Position numbers and translations under genes: made by a program. DNA of 64,000 nucleotides from Gammaproteobacteria bacterium (GTDB taxonomy: Bacteria; Pseudomonadota; Gammaproteobacteria; Steroidobacterales; Woeseiaceae). Below, one piece after another: positions 46,270-56,104 of the stretch (positions within the stretch are counted from its first letter, which is position 1; each line of letters opens with the position of its first letter). Where the stretch lies: the NCBI GenBank assembly GCA_029884455.1, contig JAOUHU010000010.1, forward strand, positions 16,344 through 80,343. Reading direction: 5' to 3'. The notes beneath the pieces were generated by a model. It was not told the origin of the DNA and did not search any database. It saw only the letters and a program-made list of their open reading frames with translations.

Positions 46270-47673
46270 TCAGGCCGCAGGCAGGAAATCGATCGGATAA
46301 ATAATCGTCACGGCCACGATGTTTTCTTTCGCGCCGAAGTCGAAACTGCGCACGCGATCGACTACCTGGTCCGCGAGCATCGGCGCATCCATGCTGGATG
46401 CATAGAGCTTGCAGAGCGACACGCTGCCATCGGGTTCTATGGTCAACTGCAGCACGAGTTGTCCGCGCAAGGTCGGATCGTTGCGCAGCTCACGGTTATA
46501 CAGCCGATACAAGGCGGCCTTGTAGCGGTCGAACACAATCTGGATTTCCTCGTCTGTGCGCCCAGCCGACGCACCGCTACTCAGCGGCCGATCGGGGCCA
46601 TCGCCGCCGCCAATGTTGCTGGCCACGCGTGAAACGGCAACGCCATCCATGCCACCACCCCCGCCGCCAAAGTCGCGGCTGAAGTCGGCGAGATTGATGC
46701 CGCCACTGCTGCCCGGCGCCGAAGTCGTGACCATCATGCGTTCCGGCCTGCCGGTGGCGTTTTCGCCGGCATTGCTGAGACGCGCCTGGGAACCGAGCTG
46801 TGCCGACGGACGCAGTTCGGCGCGGCTTGCGAAACTGTCGCGAAAGGCGAGCAGACCCTTGGTCTTAACCTGTTCACGCGTATCCGGCTGCTCGGCCTCA
46901 GCCAGCACCGGTTGTTCATCCTGCACCGGAGACGGCTGCGGCTCGGCTTCGGCGACCAGTTCCGGTTCAGGCTCGGGAAGCTCGTCGGGTATTTCCGGCT
47001 CCGGTTGAGTCACGGGAGGCGGTGGTGGTGGCAGGCGCTCCTCGCGCACCAGCCTGGCAACGCGCTCCGGCAACTGGGCATCTTCGGGCCGGTTCATGAT
47101 TGGCACCGCAATAACACTCAGCAGGAAAGCAAATGCCAGCGACGCCGCCAGCGAACTGAGCAGGGACCGATTCAGGCGGCGATCTTCTTCAGCGCCGCGC
47201 GTCCAGGGCATTATCTGCGCGTGGTACGGAATTTCCGGTTCGTCGCGCTCAGGCACCCATTCGCTATTACGATTTTCCTGCTGTTCGATAATGTCCTGCA
47301 GATCGTAATGCAGGTAGTCGAGTTGACTGTTCTGCGCGCCAATTTTTTCAATAATTGACTCGCGCCTGGCTTCGACGCGCTCGATTTCGCGGCCGTATTG
47401 GTCGAACTGATCACGCGCATACTCGATGCGTTCGGCCTGCACCACGCTGCTGCCGTCCTCTTTCCAGAACAGCGCCGCAGCTCCGAGCCGTTCCAGTTCT
47501 TCGAGAGAGGAACAAATTGACGCCAGCAATTCGTAGCGCGGGTGCAGCGCTGCCAGTTGCTCGAGCTCAGCATCGACAGTTCGAAGCTCGCGCTCGAGAG
47601 TATCCAGCGTCCGTTCCGACTGCTCGACTTTCTCTCTTAACGACTGTTCGTGTGCCGATGAATCAGAGCTCAC
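46270..47673 (-). CDS. AgmX/PglI C-terminal (TonB-like) energy transducer with long N-terminal coiled coil
   Basis: 467 aa: coiled coil, single TM SLLSSLAASLAFAFLLSVIAVPI, Pro-rich PPPPPPVTQPEPE, C-terminal LRGQLVLQLTIEPDGSVSLCKLYASS. Confidence 0.8.
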   Translation of the reverse strand: MSSDSSAHEQSLREKVEQSERTLDTLERELRTVDAELEQLAALHPRYELLASICSSLEELERLGAAALFWKEDGSSVVQAERIEYARDQFDQYGREIERVEARRESIIEKIGAQNSQLDYLHYDLQDIIEQQENRNSEWVPERDEPEIPYHAQIMPWTRGAEEDRRLNRSLLSSLAASLAFAFLLSVIAVPIMNRPEDAQLPERVARLVREERLPPPPPPVTQPEPEIPDELPEPEPELVAEAEPQPSPVQDEQPVLAEAEQPDTREQVKTKGLLAFRDSFASRAELRPSAQLGSQARLSNAGENATGRPERMMVTTSAPGSSGGINLADFSRDFGGGGGGMDGVAVSRVASNIGGGDGPDRPLSSGASAGRTDEEIQIVFDRYKAALYRLYNRELRNDPTLRGQLVLQLTIEPDGSVSLCKLYASSMDAPMLADQVVDRVRSFDFGAKENIVAVTIIYPIDFLPAA

Positions 47674-47697
47674 AATTTCACCTTCATCCTTGGGGTG

Positions 47698-48201
47698 TTA
47701 GCGCGCTGCAACCTGTGCCGGTATCTGGATAACGGCGAGCGAGACATTCTCGTAGCCCTCGCCCGTACAGGCCGACATGATTTTCCGGACAACAACAAAT
47801 GGCACTGACTTGTCTGCGAGGATTGTCACCTCCTGGCTTTCCGCAACCGCCATTGTGTTCGGCCCGATTACACTTTCCTTCAAATCAGCGAGCCGTGATG
47901 CAAGCGAATCCATTGTGTTCTGCTTGTCTTCCAATATGTCGGCAACGCGTGCTACAACCTTGCCTTGTACCATGACGTCCTCCGGGCTAACCGAAATGAT
48001 CACGGTTTCGCGCGGTTTCGATTCTTCCCGGGACTCAGGTAGTGACACATCCTTCGGCGCATCCAGCAATTCCACTGATCCGGTATTCACTAGCAGGAAA
48101 AAAACGAGAATCGTGAACACGTCCATCAGCGACGTCAGATTCATTTTTGAAATCTTCAGCCGGTTGCGGGACATACGTTTGATGCGGCGTGTATTTCTCA
48201 T
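47698..48201 (-). CDS. ExbD/TolR-family protein (Asp retained)
   Basis: TM motif MNLTSLMDVFTILVFFLLV. Confidence 0.85.
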   Translation of the reverse strand: MRNTRRIKRMSRNRLKISKMNLTSLMDVFTILVFFLLVNTGSVELLDAPKDVSLPESREESKPRETVIISVSPEDVMVQGKVVARVADILEDKQNTMDSLASRLADLKESVIGPNTMAVAESQEVTILADKSVPFVVVRKIMSACTGEGYENVSLAVIQIPAQVAAR

Positions 48202-48704
48202 GGCGCATCTCCGACGGAAATTTCGGAAAACAGTGCGACCAGTTCGAAGCTCGGCTCACCGTCCAACGGCATTTCGACCGGCCTTTCGACAGCCCGGACA
48301 ATATCCATGACCTGAATCAGGTAATCGTAGGGTATGCGTGCCTCCATTAGCACGGACGCAGCATCCTGCTGCGGATAGGTCTGCTTCAGCTCCACCATGT
48401 AGTCGGACAAGGTCTGTAAATCGTATTCCTCGTCTTTGTTTGGAATCGCGGCGATAACCGACTCGCCGTTTGTAATCTCGATCCGGTTTTCGCGCACGAT
48501 GACTTCCGGTGTAAAACCCTGTTCGCCGTTGGACGGTCCACCGGCCGAACTGGGCAGGTTTAATTCAACAATAGTGAGGCGCGAAAATACGGCTGTAATG
48601 AGCAGGAACGGCACTAGCACCACCATGAGATTGAGGAAGGTGGTGACATCAATTTCGTGCGCGCCGCTCTTGGTGCGCCGCTTGTAATGGTGACGCCGGG
48701 CCAT
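48198..48704 (-). CDS. ExbD/TolR-family protein (Asp replaced by Asn)
   Basis: TM motif EIDVTTFLNLMVVLVPFLLITAVF; ATGA overlap with 47698-48201. Confidence 0.8.
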   Translation of the reverse strand: MARRHHYKRRTKSGAHEIDVTTFLNLMVVLVPFLLITAVFSRLTIVELNLPSSAGGPSNGEQGFTPEVIVRENRIEITNGESVIAAIPNKDEEYDLQTLSDYMVELKQTYPQQDAASVLMEARIPYDYLIQVMDIVRAVERPVEMPLDGEPSFELVALFSEISVGDAP

Positions 48705-48709
48705 TGCGA

Positions 48710-49366
48710 TCAGGCCTCAGCCGCTGACATTCTCTTGGCGCGCCTCGAAAACACGTTCAGGGCTTTGACCGAGGCCATCTCGAGACTGTCAACGATATCG
48801 CCGGTCTTGCTGGTCAGAATCGCGTGCACAATCAAGAGCGGTATTGCGACCATGAGGCCAAACGCCGTAGTGTTCATAGCGACGGAAATACTGGCGGACA
48901 GCAGGTCTGCTTTTTCCGCCGGGTTGGCGTTCGCCACTGCTGTAAACGCCTGGATCAGGCCCATGATCGTACCGAGCAGGCCGAGCAAGGTCGCGATGCT
49001 GGAGGCAAGCGCCACGTAGCCAGTACGCTTTTCCAGGCGCGGTACGATTTCCATCATGCTTTCTTCCATCGCAATTTCGATATCTTCGCGGCGGCGTACG
49101 GCACCCTGCAGCGACAAGCCCATGTTAAGCACTTGTGAAATTGTTGAGTCGTCTTTACTGGTCATCTCGCGTGCAGTGTCGAACTCTCCGTTTGCGAGCA
49201 GTGGCTGCACTTTGTCCCAGATCAGGCGATTCTTGTTGGTCACAAGCGTCAACGTTATGTAGCGCTCTGCCGCAATCGCGACGCCTACTGCGAACACCAG
49301 CAGGATCGGATACATGAACAGGCCACCAGATCCGAAGAAAGCGACAACCGAGTAGAAAAGGTCCAT
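48710..49366 (-). CDS. MotA/TolQ/ExbB proton-channel protein
   Basis: LGLLGTIMGLIQAFTAV...AISVAMNTTAFGLMVAIPLLIVHAIL-type motifs. Confidence 0.92.
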   Translation of the reverse strand: MDLFYSVVAFFGSGGLFMYPILLVFAVGVAIAAERYITLTLVTNKNRLIWDKVQPLLANGEFDTAREMTSKDDSTISQVLNMGLSLQGAVRRREDIEIAMEESMMEIVPRLEKRTGYVALASSIATLLGLLGTIMGLIQAFTAVANANPAEKADLLSASISVAMNTTAFGLMVAIPLLIVHAILTSKTGDIVDSLEMASVKALNVFSRRAKRMSAAEA

Positions 49367-49507
49367 TGGTCTATCCTCAATTTGACAAAATGTCGGGGCT
49401 ATTTCCGCGACGTAGCCAAGAATAGACGCCCATCCCGGGCTTGGATGTGATGCAGTCCACGTTCGGCCATTATGTCCGAGAAAATTGGCCTGCCATCGCG
49501 ACGCGAC

Positions 49508-49810
49508 TCACTCGCCGGAGCGGATTTCGTAATAGTTCAGCTCGCGCAGGAAGACTTCCTTGTCGACCGGTTGCGCACGATCATCGAGCGACTCCGTGAG
49601 GCTGATATCATCGCCGAGTTCCGATGACTTCCACGGTACGATGACCAGTGATTTGGGCGCTTCCTCATTACCGAGAATCGACATGCCGGAAAGCGTCTTT
49701 GGCGAATTGATGCCATCGCCGTCGGCCACCTGTTCCTGAGCAGCAGGTTCCTCGGCCTGCACGCCGCAGCCAAGCAGCAACAGCGCCAGCCCGCCAATCA
49801 GTCTGTTCAT
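49508..49810 (-). CDS. Small exported protein of motor operon
   Basis: Likely start MNRLIGGLALLLLGCGVQAEE (lipobox-like LLGC); ORF extends to 49858. Confidence 0.6.
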   Translation of the reverse strand: MNRLIGGLALLLLGCGVQAEEPAAQEQVADGDGINSPKTLSGMSILGNEEAPKSLVIVPWKSSELGDDISLTESLDDRAQPVDKEVFLRELNYYEIRSGE

Positions 49811-50460
49811 CGCTGCTCCTCCCGCTGATTCAGGCGGTACTGCAGGTCCTTGATCCACATTGACGCCTCGTCATCGCTCGGCACGGTCGTCATGTAAGCC
49901 TGGTAGTTCTGTAAAGCGCAATCGAGGTCCGCAAGATACAGATCGCAGAGCACGGCCAGGTTGCGCCGCGCATAGTGATAACCCGGGTACACGGCGAGTG
50001 CCGCTTCGTAATTGCTCCTGGCTTCTCTGAAACGGCCGGTCTTGCGCAGCACAATGCCGAGCTCATTGTTGGCGATCGGGTGACTGGGATTATTCTCCAG
50101 CGCCAGCCGCAGGTTGCGTTCTGCCTGCACGAGATCGCCTGCGCGGTGGTAAGCAATGCCGAGGTCGATGCGTGGCGCACTGAGCTCTGGTGTTGCGTCG
50201 GCAACCGCTTGCAACAGGCGAATTCCCTCCTGCTGGTTGCCACGCTCGAGCTCGCTCACTGCCTGCTCGTAGTCGAGCCGGGTGTCATCGCCAACCCTGG
50301 CGTCCTCGGTAATCGTGAATCCGATTTGCTCCTGGATTTCAATATGCGCGACAGCCGGTTTCGACCGGGGAACGCTGGACGCACAAGCCGCAATGAAAAA
50401 TGCGCCGACGGACAGCGTTGCCAGGTTGCGCCAGTGAATAATTGCCAGCCTTGTCATCAT
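49807..50460 (-). CDS. TPR lipoprotein
   Basis: SVGAFFIAACASS lipobox; TPRs AYHRAGDLVQAERNLRLALENNPSHPIANNELG. Confidence 0.8.
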   Translation of the reverse strand: MMTRLAIIHWRNLATLSVGAFFIAACASSVPRSKPAVAHIEIQEQIGFTITEDARVGDDTRLDYEQAVSELERGNQQEGIRLLQAVADATPELSAPRIDLGIAYHRAGDLVQAERNLRLALENNPSHPIANNELGIVLRKTGRFREARSNYEAALAVYPGYHYARRNLAVLCDLYLADLDCALQNYQAYMTTVPSDDEASMWIKDLQYRLNQREEQR

Positions 50461-50475
50461 GTCTGCCTCCGCCGC

Positions 50476-53400
50476 CTACTCGACACCGCGTGGCGGTGTC
50501 GTGGAAAGCTGCGCCGTTGCCTCAGGTAAGACTTCCGGCGGTGCGATCGGCATGCGATAGGCGTAACTGTCAATCGACCCCAGGTAGCCGCCGCTGATTT
50601 CATTTTTCGCGTAGCGACCCGGCATGACCAGCGCCAGCTTGTCGAGACTTTTCTGAATCCAGGGATTGAACAAACCACCCGCCAGCAGCTCGAAATTCTT
50701 TTCGTGCACGGCGATGCCTTGTTCTTCGAAGGGATACGCCTCTTCCTCGAGCACCAGGTCGTAGTCGACTTTCTCCGCCGCGCTCAGACCGTCCGGGCGT
50801 TCTGAATTGAGCAGTGCTGTGCTGAAATTAAAATAAACCTCGGCAATGTAATAGGTTGCTGCCGCGGTCACCTCCGCAACCTGGTAATTGACCAGCTCCT
50901 CGAGGTGCGCCATCGCCACATCCATGCGCCGCTGCTTCTCTGCGAGGCTCTGCTCGAACGGCTGCGTGAGCGCCAATCTCGCGAATTCCTGGTACTGCAA
51001 CTCGGCCAGCACCAGCGCTGCCTTGGCGGCCAGATAACGGCTGCGATCGGTACGCTCGGCACCAGCGTCACGATCGACAGACACAATGCCGGCCAGCGCT
51101 TCGTGGTAGCGCTCGTAATCCGATTGTTGCTTGAAAATCTCGGCGAGCCGGGAGCGCGTTTCGAGTGCAACGTCAATGGGTTTTGGATATTCGCTGACGT
51201 ATTGTTCGTAGACGCGAATCGCATCGGCAACCGCTTCCGCCTCGTCATAAAGATCGCCCGCAATCAGTAATGCACTGCGCGCGATCTCGGCATCCGTGGC
51301 TTCCGCAGCGATGCGTTCGTGCTCAGCGGCTGCGCGTTTCGTCTGGCCATCTTCACGATAGACATTCGCGAGCTGCTTGGTCGCCTCGGTCGCCAGTTCG
51401 TGCTCCGGGTGCGAGCTTCTGAATTCTTCCAGCACGTTCGAAGCAAAGGTCCAGTCCTTGAGCCTGATCAACGCCGCGGCGGCGTCGTATTCCGCTGCCG
51501 TACGGATGTTCGAGGTTGGCGCGACTTCCTTGATGCGCAGGAAGTGCTGCGCGGCAAGGCCATAGTCTTCGAGCAGATTTGCCTGCTCACCCTGCTTGTA
51601 GATCGCTGCGGCGAGCCCGTCGACCACGGCAGCACGCTTGTCGTCATCTGCCGGAGTCAGCGACAGGACGTTCGCGTAGGCCTGCTCGGCATCGGTAAAC
51701 TCGTTCAGATCCATCGACGAGTTGGCGACCACGGCCCAGGCCGAGCGCTTGAGCTCCCTGTCGGCGGACGGGTAACGCGCGATGAGTTTTCTCGCCGCAT
51801 CGATCGCCAAAGGCAGATCCTTCATCTCGTAGAGATCGTCTGCCGCGTGACCGAGCACAGTGGCTGCCTGTTCATGCTCCGGGAAGGTATCGGCAAATCG
51901 CAGCGAGCTGTCCACCGTCAGCCGTTTGACATCACGCTGCAACGCACCACTGGCAACCTTGAGATGTTCGCGATGCGAGTAAATGGCCGCATAGCCGGCG
52001 GCGGCTGCCTGTGCATGCGCCGCGTAATTGTAGGCGGTACGCTCATATTCGACCGCCGCTTCACCGAAATTCTCGTTTTCGAGCAGCAGGTCGGCGAGCT
52101 GGTAATTGATCTGCGGCGTTGCACTATCGGCCGGAAACGACCCCAGGTATTGCCGGTACCAGCGTTGTGCCTCGCTGAAATTAGCTGGCCGTTCATCGAC
52201 CAGGGACGCTTCCTGGTACAGGGCATGGTAATGGCCGGCCAGGTCCGTCAGGTTGACCTTCAGGAAGCCAACCACCTCAGGCGATTCAGCCGCATCGAAG
52301 TGGTTCCAGTACTCGGCATCGAGCGCATAGGTAGCCGCAAATTGTTTTTTCGCCTCGACCACGAGTAACGGGAACCCGGCTTCGGCGTATATCTCGACGA
52401 CCCGCATGCCGAAGTGCGGTGATACCTTGTGCAGGGGATTCAACGCGACAAACGATTTGTAAACCGATGCCGCATCTTCATAGCGCAGCTTGCTGAAGTA
52501 GAACTCGCCGAGATTGCCGTAGATTTTGTCCGCGTAGCTGCGCCGCCCATAACGCGCAAAATAGTCGTCGACCACCTCCGGTCCGCCGAGATTGGAGAAA
52601 CTCAGACTGATAACGCGGAACGTATCGGCGAGCCGGTGTTCGTCATCCTCCTGCTCAACTTCGTCAAAGTCATAGCCGATTGACAGCCGGTAATCGAGCA
52701 TCGCAATGAATTGGCGCAGGCCCTCCTCGTAGAGTTCCTGCTTGTACAGCGACCAGCCCAGTTTGTAGAGCGCAAGCTCATGATAGCTCGAGGTCGGCCC
52801 CAACCTGATAACCGCAGCATAGGCATCTTCGGCGTTGAGGTATTGCCGGCGTACAAAATAGTACTCGCCGCGCCGGAAATGGACTTCATCCAGATGTTTC
52901 GAATACGGACTCGTACTGATCAGGCGGTCCATGACCTGCATGGCCTGATCCGGCTCGCCTATCTCGTCATAGGCGCGCGATAACTGGTAAAGCACCTGGT
53001 CGTTACGCTCGTAATTTGGATAGCTCTCAAGAATCTGCCAGTACATCTTGATCGCTTCACGCGGCCCCGCCGGTGCCGTAACGACTTCGCCGCCCGGCAA
53101 CGGTGCCGCAAAGTCGTCCGCATTGGACAGCAGGCGCTCGCGCGCAGTGGCGCGGGCCTCGAATTCCTGTTCCGATTCCGTCGACCCGGGTTGCTGCGTA
53201 TTGCTCTTCTCCGCGAGTATGCGCCCACCCGTCGTTGCCGCTTCCGGGGCAGCCATTTCGACAATCGCACCGTTGCCAATCACACCGTAGGCCTGCTCGA
53301 GCTGCAGGTCCGCCAGTCGTCGCATGGCCTCGGGCGTCATGCCGCTCTCACTGGTCTCGTCAAGATACCGGCGGTAACTTTCTGCGGCGCGTTCAAGACT

Positions 53401-53535
53401 GTCCGCAACGTAAATTTCATCAATATCGGCCGGCACCGCATCAAGCTCGGCAAGCGTGCCCGAGCGATCACCGCCGCTGGCGCAGCCGAACAATCCGGCA
53501 CTGCAAAGCAACAATCCGATGCAATTGCGCCTCAT
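50476..53535 (-). CDS. Large TPR outer-envelope lipoprotein
   Basis: 1019 aa; lipobox LLLCSAGLFGCASG; many TPR-like helices. Confidence 0.8.
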   Translation of the reverse strand: MRRNCIGLLLCSAGLFGCASGGDRSGTLAELDAVPADIDEIYVADSLERAAESYRRYLDETSESGMTPEAMRRLADLQLEQAYGVIGNGAIVEMAAPEAATTGGRILAEKSNTQQPGSTESEQEFEARATARERLLSNADDFAAPLPGGEVVTAPAGPREAIKMYWQILESYPNYERNDQVLYQLSRAYDEIGEPDQAMQVMDRLISTSPYSKHLDEVHFRRGEYYFVRRQYLNAEDAYAAVIRLGPTSSYHELALYKLGWSLYKQELYEEGLRQFIAMLDYRLSIGYDFDEVEQEDDEHRLADTFRVISLSFSNLGGPEVVDDYFARYGRRSYADKIYGNLGEFYFSKLRYEDAASVYKSFVALNPLHKVSPHFGMRVVEIYAEAGFPLLVVEAKKQFAATYALDAEYWNHFDAAESPEVVGFLKVNLTDLAGHYHALYQEASLVDERPANFSEAQRWYRQYLGSFPADSATPQINYQLADLLLENENFGEAAVEYERTAYNYAAHAQAAAAGYAAIYSHREHLKVASGALQRDVKRLTVDSSLRFADTFPEHEQAATVLGHAADDLYEMKDLPLAIDAARKLIARYPSADRELKRSAWAVVANSSMDLNEFTDAEQAYANVLSLTPADDDKRAAVVDGLAAAIYKQGEQANLLEDYGLAAQHFLRIKEVAPTSNIRTAAEYDAAAALIRLKDWTFASNVLEEFRSSHPEHELATEATKQLANVYREDGQTKRAAAEHERIAAEATDAEIARSALLIAGDLYDEAEAVADAIRVYEQYVSEYPKPIDVALETRSRLAEIFKQQSDYERYHEALAGIVSVDRDAGAERTDRSRYLAAKAALVLAELQYQEFARLALTQPFEQSLAEKQRRMDVAMAHLEELVNYQVAEVTAAATYYIAEVYFNFSTALLNSERPDGLSAAEKVDYDLVLEEEAYPFEEQGIAVHEKNFELLAGGLFNPWIQKSLDKLALVMPGRYAKNEISGGYLGSIDSYAYRMPIAPPEVLPEATAQLSTTPPRGVE

Positions 53536-55415
53536 GGCTCAAGACTCCTTGCCTGCGCCTGCGTCGCACGGTCATAACTGTCAGCCAGCGCGAAGCGCGC
53601 CTTGTCACCATAGCGCTCCAGCCGCGACCGCCGTGCCACCAGTTCCTCAACAGCAACGAGCTCCAGCAGGTGTCCCTGGCGTGCCATCAAGATCTGTATC
53701 ACCTGCGTTGCCTCGGCAACCTTGCTGCGCAGTACCCGGATTGGCATTTCGTAACCGTTATAACTGTGCTCGGCCGCCTGGCGCGTGCGCACATACTCGT
53801 CGTATTTCTGTTGCGCCACTGCCATGGCTGCATCTAGTTCACGGAGATTCTGATCGAAGCGCGTCAGGCGCTCGTGGTATTCGGTCTGCAGCGTCCAGAA
53901 CAGCAGACCCTTGAGGCGGGCGACGCGTTGCAAAGTGGACGGCGCAGCGCCCGAAGGCGAAGCCTGCAACTGTTCTTCAATAAGCTCGAGGCGCGCAAGG
54001 ATCTGTTGCTCCTCGCGAGTCGCAAGGAATTCGGGCCGCGGCGTGGTCAACAGGTCATCACGCTTTTTCACCAGCATCTTGTGCTGCTCAACACGCAGCC
54101 GCATGCGCGAGTCGAATTCACGGAACTCGCTGTCTACCTCTGGCAATAGCGGCTCGTAATGATCGTGGCGAATCGCAACCATTTCGTCATAGGCATCGAA
54201 ATCGGTTTGCCAGCTTTTCAGCTTGCGCTGCAGGTCCGCGAGATCGAGGTAATTCTGCAGGCCCGCCTGGAAATCGTGCGAAGCGAGCAATTCCATCAGG
54301 TAGTAGGTTTCGGGCGCGTTTTCCAGCGAGCGCAGCCGAATGACCCAGTTTTTGTCCTGGCGGATCTCTTCGCGAATCAACGCCTCGAGAAACGCGCCGT
54401 CGCGAATGCTGTCGATCGACAGGTTGAGCTTGTCGATCTCGACCCCGTAGGCGTCCAGTGCATGCCCGTAGGAGATCGCCGCACGACCGTGGACATTGAG
54501 TTCGCCGTAGGCATACGGCAGTGCCAGCAGTGCCTCCTGTGTGCCGCTATCTGTAACTTCACGCCCGGCGAGGATGCTCCACGGAACGACCGCCCGTTCG
54601 GCTCGCCCAAGTGACATGTTTGCCCAGCCCGAGCTAAGCAGCGCCTGGTTGGAAAACGGTCCGTCAAGGCGCACGCGGTTCAGGTATGGTATCGCCGCAT
54701 CCAATTTGCCTTCTTCGAGCAACAGGGTGCCGAGCACCAGGTTGGACTTGTCGACGATCGCCAGGTCGGCCGGGTCTGCGCTTGTAATGCGTCCGGCCTT
54801 GTCGAGCTGCTCGATGGCCTGTTGTTGCCGGCCATCCTGCAAGTAGGCGATACCGAGGTTGTAACTGGCGAACGCACCAAAACCATCGGATTTCTCGAGC
54901 TTGCCCAGCACTTGCGCAGCATCAGCGGGCCGGCCCTGCGCGAGATAAATGTTGGCCCGCAAAAACTCGATGTCGTCGCGGATCGACGCCGGCACTTCGC
55001 CGTCGATGCGATCGAGAGCGCGCAACGCATCGTCGGCCTGGCTCTTCTGAAAGTGAATCCGCGCCAGGCGGTATGCGGCGTCGTTGCGCACCACTTCATC
55101 GACGGCGCCCTCGAGGACAGCCGTGATGGCCCTGCCCGCGCGGTGGTGCATGCGGTAACGAAGCTCGAAGTCGCCGAGCGAGAATTCTGCATCGTTGATG
55201 TAGGCGTACAGCGTGTCGAGCTGCGGCTCGTCAATGTTGCCATGCTGCCTGACTTCGCTGTCGAGCCGTTGCAATGCTTCGAAGTATTGCCCCTGGTGCG
55301 CGTAATACAGCGCCTCGCCGAAGTAGAGGTCCTTCAGCTCAGCGGCAAAACCAGGGCTTGTTGCCAGACCAGCAAGCAGCAGGAGCCCGGTTCCGGAGAA
55401 CGGTGCTCGACCCAT
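53532..55415 (-). CDS. Exported TPR/coiled-coil protein
   Basis: 627 aa; signal peptide; LGIAYLQDGRQQQAIEQLDKA; ATGA overlap with 50476-53535. Confidence 0.78.
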   Translation of the reverse strand: MGRAPFSGTGLLLLAGLATSPGFAAELKDLYFGEALYYAHQGQYFEALQRLDSEVRQHGNIDEPQLDTLYAYINDAEFSLGDFELRYRMHHRAGRAITAVLEGAVDEVVRNDAAYRLARIHFQKSQADDALRALDRIDGEVPASIRDDIEFLRANIYLAQGRPADAAQVLGKLEKSDGFGAFASYNLGIAYLQDGRQQQAIEQLDKAGRITSADPADLAIVDKSNLVLGTLLLEEGKLDAAIPYLNRVRLDGPFSNQALLSSGWANMSLGRAERAVVPWSILAGREVTDSGTQEALLALPYAYGELNVHGRAAISYGHALDAYGVEIDKLNLSIDSIRDGAFLEALIREEIRQDKNWVIRLRSLENAPETYYLMELLASHDFQAGLQNYLDLADLQRKLKSWQTDFDAYDEMVAIRHDHYEPLLPEVDSEFREFDSRMRLRVEQHKMLVKKRDDLLTTPRPEFLATREEQQILARLELIEEQLQASPSGAAPSTLQRVARLKGLLFWTLQTEYHERLTRFDQNLRELDAAMAVAQQKYDEYVRTRQAAEHSYNGYEMPIRVLRSKVAEATQVIQILMARQGHLLELVAVEELVARRSRLERYGDKARFALADSYDRATQAQARSLEP

Positions 55416-55418
55416 AGA

Positions 55419-55949
55419 TTACCAATCCCCAACCTGGATAACGTCTTTACCAAGTCCCGGTGCCGCGAGGGCAATTCCGAGTGTCTTGGGAGTGGCGCCT
55501 TTCGAGAACGAATAGCTGCCGGACTCGCTGAAATCCTTGCCATTGGCAAGCTTGCCCAGCATCGTGACCCGAAGTTCATGCGCACCGGTGGTGATATTGC
55601 CGGTGTAAGCGCGCTGCACACCGCCTTTGTGCAAGGCCTCAAGTTCCTGAAAGCTGTATATATGATGTGTCGCGAGCTGGCCGTTGATTTCAATCTTCAC
55701 GGCATCGAGTCGAAAATCCTCGTCGTCGGCAACGGAAATAAACACCGCGACTTGCGTATTCGACGGGAACAGCAGGCGCTCCTCGAGATTCCCGAGTTCG
55801 GCAGCGATATCAAGCACGTCCGACTTTATTTCCTGCACCTGGCCATCCAGGCTCTTCATGTCGTTGCCGGATAATTGCTCGGCACCGATCGTTACCGAAA
55901 CTCCACAGACGATCAGCAGGGATACTAGAATTTGGCTGCAATAACGCAT
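55419..55949 (-). CDS. Exported conserved hypothetical protein of motor operon
   Basis: 176 aa; signal peptide, short coiled coil then beta-rich domain AVKIEINGQLATHHIYSF; same strand, 3 nt from next gene. Confidence 0.65.
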   Translation of the reverse strand: MRYCSQILVSLLIVCGVSVTIGAEQLSGNDMKSLDGQVQEIKSDVLDIAAELGNLEERLLFPSNTQVAVFISVADDEDFRLDAVKIEINGQLATHHIYSFQELEALHKGGVQRAYTGNITTGAHELRVTMLGKLANGKDFSESGSYSFSKGATPKTLGIALAAPGLGKDVIQVGDW

Positions 55950-56104
55950 CTTGAGGTCCCTCTCATTTCACATATTCCATAGGCGGTGGTCGTTAGCGCG
56001 CACCGCCACAACGACATCTACGACGAGCACAAGTGTTGGTCAAAATCACTGCTTAATCTGTGAACTGCGCCGCAGTTCCACGCCGATGACGGGTTCTAGT
56101 ATTT

